DNA of 64,000 bases from Carettochelys insculpta. Taxonomy: Eukaryota > Chordata > Testudines > Carettochelyidae. The stretch spans positions 178,387,501 through 178,451,500 of the forward strand of contig NC_134137.1 in the NCBI RefSeq assembly GCF_033958435.1, given 5' to 3'. Shown here one piece after another: positions 1 to 10,008 of this stretch (positions within the stretch are counted from its first letter, which is position 1; each line of letters opens with the position of its first letter). Under the pieces are notes generated by a model. The model saw only the letters and a list, made by a program, of their open reading frames with translations, ran no database searches and had not been told where the DNA came from. The translations under genes and the position numbers were made by a program.

Positions 1-30
<30 letters not shown>
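1..30 (+). repeat. (CAG)10 microsatellite at the window edge
   Basis: Ten uninterrupted CAG units start the window and may continue to the left. In the transposase frame they read as a serine run, and that frame has no stop between base 2 and the proposed Met at 80, so the repeat may lie inside the coding region or in its 5' leader. Confidence 0.95.
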
Positions 31-32
<2 letters not shown>

Positions 33-79
33 AGAAGTCCACCCAGCCGCCCCTGCAGGAGCAGTGCTCGCCCTGTTCC

Positions 80-1416
80 ATGCCATGCAGGAGGCAGCTG
101 AGCACATCCTTGCCACAGAGGAGGAGCTGCCCGCAGGGCAGGAGGATGCAACCCCCAACCCTGCAGCACCCCGGCCCCGCCCCCCGCTTCATACGCCACC
201 GGCTGTGGAGCTACCCCACGAGCACCGACTGGTGGGAGCGGCTGGTGCTCGGAGAGTGGGACGACGACCGCTGGCTCAGGAACTTTCGCATGAGCAGGCA
301 GACATTCCTGGAGCTATGCCAGTGGCTCACCCCCGCACTCAGGCACCAGGACACTGCCATGCGGCGTGCCCTCAGCGTCGAGAAACGGGTCGGCATCGCT
401 GTCTGGAAGCTGGCCACTCCAGACAGCTACCGATCCGTGGGCCAGCAGTTTGGCGTTGGCAAGGCCACCGTCGGGGCTGTCCTCATGGAGGTAAGAGGAC
501 CCACGGAGGGAGGGGGAGGCAGCCCTGGCAGGGGAGTAGGGGGGAGGCAGCCCTGGCAGGGGAGGGGAGGGGAGGGGAGGGGAGAGGGGCCCTGGCAGGG
601 GAGGGCCACACACACCCTGCACACCCCTCATTGGTGCTCTCCCATGTGCTTCCCCTGCAGGTCGTCCGTGCCATCAATGCCCTGCTCCTCCACAGGCTCG
701 TGAGGCTTGGGGACCCGGATGCCGCCATCGTGGGGTTTGCCAGCCTGGGCTTCCCCAATTGCTTCGGGGCTCTGGATGGGACTCACATCCCCATCCGCGC
801 CCCGGAACACAGTGGAGGACGCTACTTAAACAGGAAGGGCTACCACTCAGTAGTCCTCCAGGCCTTGGTGGACAGCTGGGGCCGTTTCCTGGACATTTAT
901 GTGGGCTGGCCTGGCAGCACCCATGATGCCCAGGTATTCCGGAACTTGGGCCTGTGCCGCTGGCTGGAGGTGGGGACCTACATTCCCCAGTGGGAGATCC
1001 CTGTGGGGGACACCACCATGCCCCTCTGCGTCATCGCAGATGTGGCATACCCCCTCCGGCCCTGGCTCATGCACCCTTACACGGGCCATCTGTCTGCCAG
1101 CCAGGAGTGCTTCAACCAGCGCCTGAACCACACGCACCAGGTGGCGGAGCGCACATTTGGGCGCCTCAAAGGACGCTGGAGGTGTCTCCTCACCCGCCTT
1201 GATGCAGGCCCCACCAACATCACCCAGATTGTGGGCGCATGCAGCGCCCTCTACAACCTCGTGGAGAGCAAGGGGGAGGCCTTCTTTCAGGGCTGGGCTG
1301 TGGAGGCCAGCAGGGCCGATGTGCAGCCACCCGCTGCTCCCAGTCACCAGGTGGACCCCGAAGGGACCCGGGTCCGGGAGGCCCTGCGGGCCCAGTTCAA
1401 TGAGGCCGCGGGGTGA
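80..1416 (+). CDS. Harbinger-type DDE transposase (HARBI1/ALP1-like), two exons
   Basis: This gene reads as exon 1 at 80-490 and exon 2 at 661-1416, joined in phase 0 across a GT-AG intron, giving about 388 residues, the usual size for the family. The N-terminal half has a helix-turn-helix-like region (about residues 60-137, ending GKATVGAVLME). The catalytic DDE_Tnp_4-type half shows DGTH (D176), STHD (D226), ADVAYP (D264) and AERTFG (E300), matching the acidic positions of PIF/Harbinger nucleases. In the family this enzyme cuts and joins transposon DNA in the nucleus, together with the Myb-like partner encoded convergently at 3806-1809. No internal stop or frameshift is seen. Met80 is chosen because it is in frame with the HTH region, but the frame stays open to base 2, so the start may lie upstream. 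A domesticated HARBI1 gene is less likely, since the partner and terminus are adjacent. Confidence 0.85.
491..660 (+). other. Intron of the Harbinger transposase gene
   Basis: The donor is GAG|GTAAGAGG and the acceptor CTTCCCCTGCAG|GTC, behind a pyrimidine-rich stretch. The 170-bp intron is G-rich, with repeated GGGGAGGGGAGG-type motifs. Splicing joins VLME to VVRA in frame. Unspliced, the exon 1 frame runs on to a stop at 701-703, and the exon 2 frame is open but lacks the helix-turn-helix half. Confidence 0.8.
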
Positions 1417-1808
1417 AAGCTGGCAGGCCCCCCACTGCCCCCCCGCATCCTCCACAACGCTCCCTGCCCCTATGCCCACAGCACAGAGCACCCAAGAGCA
1501 CCCCCCCGACTTTTCTTGTAAATAAAAGCAGACAGTTGTTCGTCAACTCAACTATCTTTAGAACGCTTATTATTATTATCAACAAGACTAACTATTTACA
1601 GGGAAAATCTAACTTATATATATATATATTATAAATAGGGATAAGATGAAGGGAAGACAAGGAAGGGGAGAACTATTTACATGGTGGGGGTAAGGATCAG
1701 CATTGTAACAGGGGTCAAATATACAAACTATTTACAACAAACTAACTTAAAACTGGGGGGAATATATACAAAGGGGGAGGGGGGGGCCACGTCCTGGGCC
1801 CCACGCCC
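1417..1808. other. Shared 3' region between convergent Harbinger genes
   Basis: This AT-rich spacer lies between the stop codons of the two convergent genes. It holds three exact copies of ACTATTTACA (1591-1600, 1672-1681, 1727-1736), a short ATT run near 1568-1579 and a TA run near 1615-1630. No further coding potential is visible. Confidence 0.6.
1521..1526 (+). terminator. AATAAA polyadenylation signal of the transposase gene
   Basis: A canonical AATAAA hexamer lies 105 bases after the transposase stop codon. No equally clear AATAAA was found for the convergent minus-strand gene. Confidence 0.65.
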
Positions 1809-2509
1809 CTAAAGTCCAGCGCTGGGACTGGGTGGCCGGGGTCCCCGCCTCGGCCTCAGCCCTGGCCGGGGCTGGCTGGGGGCCGGGAGGACCGGGAGAT
1901 ATGGCCAGCGAGTGTCAGCTGGCCCCAGGTCCCCCTCGGCAGAAGGGCCCTCGGTGGCGGGTGGCGGTGCAACGGCGGATGGCGCAGCGGCTGGAGCAGC
2001 AGGTGGAGAAGCAGGTGGAGCAGGCAGGGCGGGCGCAGAGGCGGCTGGCGCAGCATGGGGGGCCAGGTAGTCCGCGAAACGGTTGAAGGTCCGCAAGTAG
2101 GCCTCCCATGCCTCCTGGCGCCAGGCCAGCGCCCACTCCTGCAGCTGGAGGCAGTGTTCCTCCACCCGCAGCCGCTGCTTGGCGACCTCCAGCTGCCGAC
2201 AGTGGAGGGCCAGCAGCTGGGGGTCCGTTGCCGTCGGCTGGTGGTGCTGGGTCCGCCGTCTTCCCCGCCGAGGGGCTGGCCTGGAGTGATGGCCCCTGAG
2301 GGCTGTCCAGGACCACTGACGCCTCGCCGGTGCTCTCTGGTCCTTCCGATAGTGCAGCTGCAGAACACAGGAGGGGGGGAAGAAGAGTGGAGACAGCCGT
2401 TAGTGTGGGCCCCGAGCCGTGGCCCTTGTCCCCCCACCCCTGTGCTGCATGTTCCCCATCCCCATCCCCGGGAGATGCTGCAGTGATGGGGTTCAGGGGT
2501 CCCCCTGCA

Positions 2510-2850
2510 CTGCACCCCGTCCGCTGGCAGGAGTGACTCTCACTCAGCAGGTACAACAGGAGGTTTATTAGGCAACAGATGCCCAGTTTCTCACAGAAGC
2601 GACAGTACAGCAGTCAGAGACAGTCCTTCCAACCCGTCCTGGGGAGAAGACCCCGAGGGGTGCCCCTCTAGGGTGTAGCTTTCCCCCTCCTCAGGCTGGC
2701 TGCCTTTTAGCTCTCCCTTTCCCTAGCCTCTAACTGCGGCCGCCGATTCAAAGCCAGCTCGGCTCCTCCCTCCTCTTTGTTCAGGCCAGAGGTGTAACCT
2801 GCCAGTTGTAGCCCCAGGGTCATCCTGAGCCACTGGGAGCTATTCAGCTT
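2510..2850 (-). mobile_element. LTR-like fragment inside the Harbinger intron
   Basis: On the minus strand the segment has TAATAAACC (2570-2562) followed by a short R/U5-like stretch with GAGAGTCACTCC, the arrangement seen near the 3' end of vertebrate LTRs. No internal retroviral genes, clear TG...CA ends or target duplication were found. The family and limits are inferred. Confidence 0.4.
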
Positions 2851-2903
2851 GTTTCTCATGAGTAGCCTGAGTCTCGCATTTGCACTCCCCCCACTCCATC
2901 ACA

Positions 2904-2932
2904 TGCTGCTGCTGCTGCTGCTGCTGCTGCTG
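2904..2932 (+). repeat. (CTG)n microsatellite
   Basis: Nine CTG units occur within the Myb-gene intron, so they read as CAG on the coding strand of that gene. The run is a second CAG/CTG tract in the same transposon, separate from the one at the left window edge. Confidence 0.9.
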
Positions 2933-4054
2933 GGTGTCCCACCCCCTCCCCCCAGGGGACCCTAGAGGTTCCGCTCCCCCCAGCCCTGGGGATGGGGCAT
3001 GGCACTGTCGTGAAGGGGGGGGCAGGGGCTGATGCATTCTTCTGAGGGACATGCCACTGCTGTCCTTGGGGCCATGGTCATCTGGGCATGTGGAGGGCCC
3101 TGGTCATATCTATTACCCCCGCCCCTCAACCCCGGGGGGTGTGCACCGGGGGGGTACATACCTGATGGTCCACTCCCACGGTTGGGGGACACCCAGGGGC
3201 GGACGCCCGGCTGGAGCTCCTGGATGGCAGGACGATCCTCAGGCCAGCGTCGCTGGAGGAGGACTCCCCCTCCTCCTCCTCCTCCTCCTCCGGTGCCCTG
3301 GGGGTGGGCTCCTGGGGGGGCCCCCGAGGTGCGGGGCTTGCCTCCGGGGCGGACTCCGCCTCCGGGGCCTGCTGGGGCTCCTCGGCCGACGTATCAAGAG
3401 TGGCCGGAGGGAAGGAGGTGTGCTGGGGGCCCAGGATGTCCCTGAGCTCCCTGTAAAAGGGGCAAGTGACGGGGGCGGCTCCAGATCGGCCGACCGCATC
3501 CGGGGCCCGGGCGTAACCCTGCCACAGCTCCTTCACTTTACTCCGGACATGATCCGGAGTGCGGGCAGGGTGACCCCAGGCGGCCAGGCCCTCAGCCAGC
3601 TGAGCGAACGTATCCACTTTCCGCCTCTTGCTCCCCATTACCTGGAGCACCTCCTCCTCGCTCCAGAGCTGCAGCAGGTCCCGAAGCTCGGCCTCTGTCC
3701 AGGAGGGGCCCCACTGCCGCTTCCCCGCCTGTCTGCTGGGCTGGGAGCCCTAGCTCCCCTTGGGGGGGGTCCTCTGGGGGTGCTCAGGGGGCTGGCGTGC
3801 GGCCATTGCAGCTGGGGGGGGGTGTCTGTCACGGCTGAGGGATGTGCAGGCTGGCCGCATGTCTGGGCTGCCGCCTGCACGTTCTCTCAGCTTCCTGCAC
3901 AGGAAGGCAAGGGGCGGGGAGCTTTAAGGGGCCACTGCACGCGGCCACCATCGAGCTCAGGGGCTGCAGAGAGCGTCTCTCAACTTCTCAGCTGATGGCC
4001 ACCATGGAGGACCCCACAATTTCAATGTTGTGGGACGCGCAACGACTACACGTT

Positions 4055-4242
4055 CCCTACTTCGAGGTTGAACATCAAAGTAAGGCGCTATTCCCATCCC
4101 CTCACGGGGTTAGCGACTTCGACGTCTCGCCGCCTAATGTCGATGTTAACTTCGAAATAGCACCCAGCACTTGTAGCCGTGACGGGCACTTTTTCGAAGT
4201 TGGCACCACTACTTCGAAGTAGCCAGCACGTGTAGACGCGGC
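4055..4242. promoter_or_regulatory. Subterminal TTCGA-rich zone and terminal repeat of Harbinger
   Basis: Five TTCGA motifs fall within about 160 bases (TACTTCGAGG, GACTTCGACG, AACTTCGAAA, TTTTTCGAAG, ACTTCGAAGT), three of them in TTCGAA palindromes, ending at the putative terminal repeat. In Harbinger elements subterminal repeats of this kind are bound by the Myb-like protein and transposase. That role is inferred here from position and repetition. Confidence 0.55.
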
Positions 4243-4259
4243 TTTAGGGTGTGTCTGTG

Positions 4260-4876
4260 CAGTAACCCTTGATTTTAACTATCCAATATAATGGACTTCA
4301 GAAATAACAGACATTGTCTGCCAGGCCCACCCCCCAAATAAATGCTGGAGACTCACCAGAGCCGCCACCGTGTTTGGAGGGGCCACTGCAGCAGCTGGGG
4401 CCACTAGGCCAGGCAGTGGGGGGATGAGGGTCAGTGGGGCTCAGGAACTCTCTTCCCGCACCCCCCCGAGCCTCGTGTTCATGGAGCATGTTGGCACCTG
4501 GTCACCGCTGCCTGCAATGGTGCTGAGCAGTAGCCATGGTGTCAGAGGCTGCTGCTCATTGGCAGGGCTGGGGTGGCCATACTCCACCTTCATGCAGGTG
4601 GCTCAGAGCTGGGGGCTGAAGGAGCCACAGCGCCAAGCTGCAGGAGGTGGGAGGAGCCAGGCAGGTATTCAGCGCCTCTCCTGGTAATTGGGAAAGGGAG
4701 ATGGAGATGGAGGTGTGAGGGGAGGAATGGGGCAGGAGGGGGCAGAGGACAGGAGTGAGTGATGGGCTGGGAAGGTCAGTGCATCACCACTGAGTATAAC
4801 CGTTCAGATATGATGGACTTTCAGCATTAAAAGACACCTCTTCTCTCCATTAGTCTGTTAAATGGAGGGCTTACTG
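4260..4876. mobile_element. Non-autonomous mariner/pogo-like element
   Basis: The left end reads CAGTAACCCTTGATTTTAAC and the right end, inverted, CAGTAAGCCCTCCATTTAAC, an imperfect terminal inverted repeat of about 20 bases. Flanks are TG on the left and TA on the right, compatible with a decayed TA duplication. Both arms contain ATAATGGACTT or a close match. There is no transposase frame. It begins 18 bases after the Harbinger end. Confidence 0.6.
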
Positions 4877-5019
4877 TATTGCAGCTGGGAGTGAGCCTCC
4901 CAGCCTGGGGCCACACTTGTGTTAGCAGGACCTGCACTAGTGCGCTCAAAATAGCTGTGCAGTTGTGGCTCAGGTGCTCAAACCTCTTCCCTCCTGTCCT
5001 CCCCTCCCTTGACTTCAGA

Positions 5020-5300
5020 CATGACTTAAACTCTTGTACTCTGAGGGGAGCATAGGTCATCCACAAGTCTTCTCCACTTCACTCTGTCTCAGGACAAAAC
5101 TTCTAGCCAGCTCCAGGAGTACCCCAGTTGTTCAACCTCAGATCTTCTCCACATTTTCTGAGGTCTTCCTCTTTTGCCTTTTCTTTGTGGGTTTCATGTG
5201 AGCTTGATGGGCTATATAGGATGATGGTTCTCTGTGAGCCTGGCCTACACCCCAACACCTACACAGCTATTTGCAGAATGCTAATGTGAGCTCTTTCCTC
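5020..5300 (-). pseudogene. Decayed LINE reverse-transcriptase C-terminal fragment
   Basis: Minus-strand reading gives, in shifting frames, QRTIILYSP, HETHKEKAKEEDL, VKWRRLV and DDLCSP, resembling the C-terminal tail of vertebrate non-LTR retrotransposon ORF2 proteins. Frames are broken and the match is short, so family and limits are uncertain. Confidence 0.35.
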
Positions 5301-8300
5301 CCTGGCCTCCAGTACACATCTGTGGGCTTGGGTTGGGTAGCTCACTCCTAGGTGCAGTGCAGGCAAGTCCACAATGCACTCTGGCTCAAGGCCGATGGCT
5401 TTTCAGCACAGCAAGAGAGAAGGACACTGGAATTTAATGACCCTTTCATTTTGTTTGCTCTGTGTTAGGTGACTCAAGAAAGACCAGTACTTGGGATTTC
5501 TTGAAGATGTGGCTAAGCAATACCGCATGGGGCTCACTCAGTTTATCCTAAGGCCGGTGCCAGACCTCATATCTCTCAGTGGGCCAGGTGGGCACCCCCC
5601 TCTCGCAGGGATCCAGGGATGCCCCCTTGCATCCATCTCCCAGCCTCATCAACCAGCCAATGTACTCCCTGCATGTGTCCCCTGGCTCTGCCTGCAATTA
5701 CTGGGTGCTTGCAATCCCCCATCCAGAGCCACTACCAGTAGTGCAGTGGGGCTAGAGTGGCTTCTGGCTGCTAGCTCTTGTCCCTGCTGGCACATCCCTG
5801 TTACAGTCCCGGTTACATTCCCAGGTCAATATATGCTTAGATCTTACCCAAAGCAGCACGCTGTGCCAAGCCATTAGATTCTAAAGGTTTATTAAAAAAG
5901 AGAGACATAATAGGGTGAGAGAAGAAAGATGGTTAAAGTGACCAAATTATCAGTCATAAATCTCTGGATGGAGGCTGCAGCAGAAGATGAATGTTGCTCT
6001 CTTAAAAGCCTCTGGATGGCTCCACAATCCATTCAGGCTCAGTTCATAGCAGAGATGCTCCTGCCAACTGCAGACAAGATGGAGGTGGAAGGCTGAGAAC
6101 TGAGGACAAAATGGTGACTGCTAGGCCCATGCATAGGGCAGTTCCCTGAATCTGGTCATATATTCATTGGTGAGCCACCTGACCAGGTCATCTGTTATTC
6201 CTTTTCTGGGGCTTTTGGAAACCTTCCATACTTAAAACAATAAGAGGCTAGCCATGGGCTAGTTAATATGCATAAGCAGCTGCCAATTAGTCATTAAATT
6301 CTCCCAAAATACATTTGGGGGATATAGGGAGAGGAGAGGAACAAAGAGGCCTTGCTGAGCTGGTACCCTCCTAACAGTACTTGGCACCTCACTTAGCGTT
6401 GGGGCAGTGGGAATGGGCCTTGCCAGGCTGGTTGAGATAATGCTATGGAATCCCATCACTTTAATGGAGTGAGAGGCAGATTAGGCAGATGCCATCTAAA
6501 ACACTTACATGAGAATCCACCTGAAATACCTGTGTGCACATCACTGCATGGTGATGTTACAGCGGGACATGGGTGCAGAGTGTGATGTTTTCCTGTTTAT
6601 CATCGCTTCTGCAGCGGCATTTCACAAGTTCCCCCCAGCTCCTATTTAAAAGTCTTCAAAGTGCTCTTTCCCTAAATCTCTCCACTCCTTCCCCTGCTCC
6701 AATTCTGTAATGGCACGATCTGCTCTCTGACATCACCATCCTCATGGGCCTGACCCCAGCTAACAGGCATGTTTGTGGCAGATGCCTGTATGCTCTAGCA
6801 TGTGGCTGAGGAGTTCGGATTGCAGCTGGCCCCAGATTTTTTTTTACACTGGCTTTGGTGTCACTCAGCAGGAAGCCATGGACTGGTAGAAGTGTCAATC
6901 AACTCCTATGGAGTCCCACCCACCACTGTATTTGGCCAGGGTCTATACCTGAGCTTTTGGGAACTGTGAGTCTATAAAGTACACAAGAGAAAACCGGAGG
7001 CACAGAGGAGCATCAGGGCTCTGACCGAGTCTCAGGAAGCCGGATGGAAGAAAATTAAATAAATCTTTCCACTTAAACATATTGTTGTTGGCAAAATGTA
7101 GTGGTTGCAACATTTTGGTTGCTTTAGCTAAAACATGAGCAATGTGCAATCTTCTGAGAACACCTTAAAATAAGATTCACGTTGGCAATAGCAACATGGT
7201 TGTAAATAAGAACATTTCATAAAAATATTTTTTTTTAACTGAAAGTGTCTGCGTAGAGCCCCTTTGGCTATTTTCCTTTCCTCTATACACATTATAAAGA
7301 CAAGTCACAAGCAGATCGTGATTTCTTTTCATTCATATGTTTTTCAGTAACAGCTGAAATCACTATATTGCAATTAATTGCTGGTATCCAAATGAGATTT
7401 GGAAAAAAATTGTTTGTAGTGAACCAGTATAGTTTAAAACAGCAGGGCCTAATTCAGAATGGACTTAAATAATGTAAATTACACATCAGTAAATTGGCAT
7501 AAATAAATGTGAGTGTAAAGCAGCGCAAATTACTGCTGAGGTGGTAAAAAGGTACGAAAACCTTTATTATAGCAGGAAAACCAGCCACCCAGAGATTGTA
7601 GATGTGCCCTCCCCGAGAGGATGGCTTTACACAAGAAGTTAGAGAGTTGCTGCTATATATCAGTGCACTTTTTGTGGCTGCAAAATCTTGGTATCAGAGA
7701 CCAGTCAGACAGTGATTTTTGAGCTTCCTTGTATTAGCAAAAATGGCTGTGCTGCATCATATGCTAAAATCTTATGCAAAGCCTTAGGAAAGAAAATGAA
7801 GAAAACGCAAGAACTTCTAGGTTGCCATCAGAATACAGAGTTTTTCTCTCAACTGTCAAGTCCACAGCATGTGAAGATTATTCAAAACTGCTCAGACAGA
7901 CCAGTCTGGTTCAGAGTCTTTAAACTGCACATCCTAAATAAACCACAACAAAAGCTTCAAGAGGAAAGGTCAGACCTGCGAAGTGCTATTTGTTTTCACT
8001 GAAACTTCATCTCCCACTTACTGTAGCCTAACCAGCAGCGGAATCAATTACCACTTGTCAGACTGAAACCCAACCTGAGAAATGAAAGAAGGACGTGACC
8101 TCTGGGGGGGAAAAAAGAAACCGTGAATTAGACACTTTCTCCTGTAATGAAGGGTTAATAGGCCAGATCCTCTCCTTTTCCTTCTTTTTAATTCTCAATC
8201 GATGAGGCTGAGCTGTACGTTTGCTCTTCCTTTCATAAGAGGGGGTCAGTAGGACGGTGAGGTTATTGAGATAAGGTTACATAAATTACTCCATTTAATA

Positions 8301-8596
8301 ATTGAAGACAAAAGGATCCCATCCTTCTTAACAGCATTTAGTGTAACCATTCAAACTGGTGGGAACCATGGTAGATCAATTTCAACTGCCATTATCCTTT
8401 TGGGTAGTTGTACTTACACTTACACAGTTAACATAAGCATGATATCAGCCTGTCAAAATTGGCCATGTTTAAGGTACTATCATCTACTCTTCCCATTTAT
8501 ATGTACCCAAAAAGAGCATTCTACAAAGGATGTCCATGTGGCACCAGCAAAACCTCTGTAGCACCTGAGCACTTAAAACTTTCTCGTGAAAAAGCC
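5301..8596. other. No gene recognised; possible decayed repeats
   Basis: There is no long open frame with family similarity here. Around 5875-5900 the minus strand carries TTAATAAACC, which could be the poly(A) signal of an old LTR, and 5650-6300 has a repeat-like look, but no ends were found. From 6600 onward the sequence is AT-rich and I see no recognisable element until the LINE 3' end. Confidence 0.4.
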
Positions 8597-8900
8597 ACAC
8601 ACAATTCATCATCATCAACAACCTTGGGCTCCGTGCTCCGTACCTCTTGGCGTCTGATGCCTATTTCCTTTCATCTTTCCCTGTCCAGGGAGGAGTGGCT
8701 TAATTTCTGTAGACTAGCTCCACACCAATCTACTATGTCATCTACCCATTCTTTGTTGGATCTGCATCTCCTATTCAAGCTGTCCATTATACCGAATACA
8801 AGGGTCTTCATTTTTCATTCATTCTGCAGCTATGCCTGAATAGCTATAACTTCCATTGTACAATTTTCTGCAGTAGGTTCTCTTTCAGGTTTATCTTCCT

Positions 8901-9903
8901 CTATAATTCCTTGTTGGTGACCTTCTGTATCCATCCCTTTCTCAGGATCTTTCTATTACAACTCCTCTCAAATGTCAATATCCTTCTCTTCAAATCTTTC
9001 ATTATCACCCACGTCTCACATCCATACAATATGTGGCTGAATACACACATTTTCAAGATGCTCAGCTTCATTCCTAAGCTAATTGCTTCACTTTTCCACA
9101 TCTTTTCTATTGCCTTCAAACTTGCTCTTGCTTTCCCTAGTCTAGTTGTTATTTCCTTCTTACAGTGTAGATCATACGGTATGTTGCTCCCCAGATACGT
9201 GAACTTCTCTATGTTCTTTAGTTCAGTTCTGTCTACACTGATCTTCCTTCCTATTTCCTTATCTCCAAATATGATTGGTTTTGTTTTATTAATGTTAACC
9301 AGTCCATACTGCTTCCCTTCCTCGTTCAGCACCTGCACTGTTCTCATTAGCTTCTCTTCATCTTCTTCAATGATAACTGTCATCTCCAAACCTCAAGTTG
9401 TTGATTCTCATCCTGTGCACAGATATCCCTTCTACCTCTTCCTTCATCTTGTCCATCCTTCTACCTAGCTGCAAGATGAAGATACTCGACGATACGGGAT
9501 CTCCTTGCTCATACCTCTACTTGTTTTAAACCAACTTTCCAACTCTGCACATTCTCACTGGTGCCTCTGCATTGTTGTTGAAATCATTCAATAGCTATCA
9601 GTCTGCTATCCCCTCTGTCACTTTCTGATCTATACTGTCAAATGCCTTCTGAAAATCAGCAAAGCAATTATAAATGTTCTTGTCCTTTCACTGAGCTTTC
9701 TCCGCCATCAGTCTTAGTGCCCATATCTGCTGTATGGTACTTCTATCTTTCCTAAATCCCACTTGCTTGTCAGCTAGATGTTCTATCTCTGACCTCAGCC
9801 CTTTCATCAGTATCATCGTCAACATTTTGCCTAAATGACTCGTTAGGGCAATCGTTCTGTAGTTCTTGTATTCCAATGCACTTCGTTTCTTGTGTATTGT
9901 CAC
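8901..9903 (-). pseudogene. LINE reverse transcriptase, palm and C-terminal part
   Basis: Minus-strand frames show typical RT blocks in order: VTIHKKRSALEYKNYRTIAL, QVGFRKDRSTIQQI, CFADFQKAFDSID, YEQGDPVSSS, NNLRFGDD (the catalytic FxDD box), then IEEDEEKLMRTVQVLNEEGK, KFTYLGSNI and LYGCETWV. The reading frame is lost between 9687 and 9389, with several stops, and shifts again just after the FGDD box, so no working enzyme is made. In the intact family this domain copies the element's RNA into DNA at the target site. Residues QVGFRKDR and LYGCETW identify it as the family often misannotated in vertebrate genomes as a craniofacial development protein 2-like sequence. Confidence 0.8.
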
Positions 9904-10008
9904 GGGCGTGGATCTTGTCCATTTCTTAGGTGCCTTCCCTTCCTTACATGATATATTACATAGATGGTGTATTTCCTAAATCATATTTTCTCTACCATAC
10001 ATAAGGAA

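Larger units (their letters stand above)
2358..3161 (-). other. Intron of the Myb/SANT-like gene
   Basis: This 804-bp interval lies between donor GTATGT (minus strand, 3161-3156) and acceptor TGTGTTCTGCAG ending at 2358, preceded by a pyrimidine tract. It contains an LTR-like piece and a CTG microsatellite and has no recognisable exon of its own. Confidence 0.65.
1809..3806 (-). pseudogene. Harbinger Myb/SANT-like DNA-binding partner gene, one in-frame stop
   Basis: On the minus strand, exon 1 runs from an ATG at 3806 to 3162 and exon 2 from 2357 to 1809, joined in phase 0 (donor CAG|GTATGT, acceptor TTCTGCAG|CTG). The frame is 397 codons with one break, TAG at 3752-3750 (codon 19). Residues about 31-110 look like the Myb/SANT trihelix of Harbinger second proteins, with WGPSWTEAELRDLL, spaced tryptophans (W32, W36, W48) and the helix RTPDHVRSKVKELW. 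Then come a proline-rich linker, an acidic and serine tract (EEEEEEE, SSSS, from a CCT run at about 3256-3292), a basic patch (RRGRRR), a Q/E/R-rich probable coiled coil around QLEVAKQRLRVEE, and a Pro/Ala-rich tail. In this superfamily the protein binds subterminal DNA and brings in the transposase. The early TAG should abolish full-length product unless an alternative start or first exon is used. The reading frame of the first part of exon 2 is less certain than the rest. Confidence 0.75.
1..4242. mobile_element. PIF/Harbinger DNA transposon, 5' end outside the window
   Basis: The block holds a DDE transposase gene on + and a Myb/SANT-like gene on -, the two-gene layout that defines PIF/Harbinger elements. 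The right end is placed near 4242, where the sequence reads GTGTAGACGCGGC followed by TTTA. Read inward on the minus strand this is GCCGCGTCTACAC, like the termini of many MITEs in this window. The 3-bp target (TTA or TAA) typical of the superfamily would fit the bases after the end, but the matching left end is not in the window, so the boundary is inferred. Confidence 0.8.

Noticed and set aside
64..660. Alternative continuous reading of the + strand frame from 64 through the intron
   Set aside because: Before 661 it reads out of frame with the HTH-containing exon 1 and has Arg/His/Pro-rich nonsense composition; the spliced model explains both halves.
1832..2556. Other open frames across exon 2 of the Myb-like gene
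   Set aside because: They are overlapping frames in GC-rich coding DNA; only the 1809-2357 minus frame shows the coiled-coil-like and Ala/Pro-tail pattern and fits the splice phase. A stretch with a plausible composition in another frame upstream of 2280 leaves some doubt about a frameshift.
3239..3995. Long frames opposite exon 1 of the Myb-like gene
   Set aside because: Shadows of the coding strand; runs of L and R come from the CCT/GGA repeat.
8911..9468. 185-residue plus-strand frame rich in Phe, Leu and Ser
   Set aside because: It is the antisense of the LINE reverse transcriptase, whose minus-strand motifs are clear.
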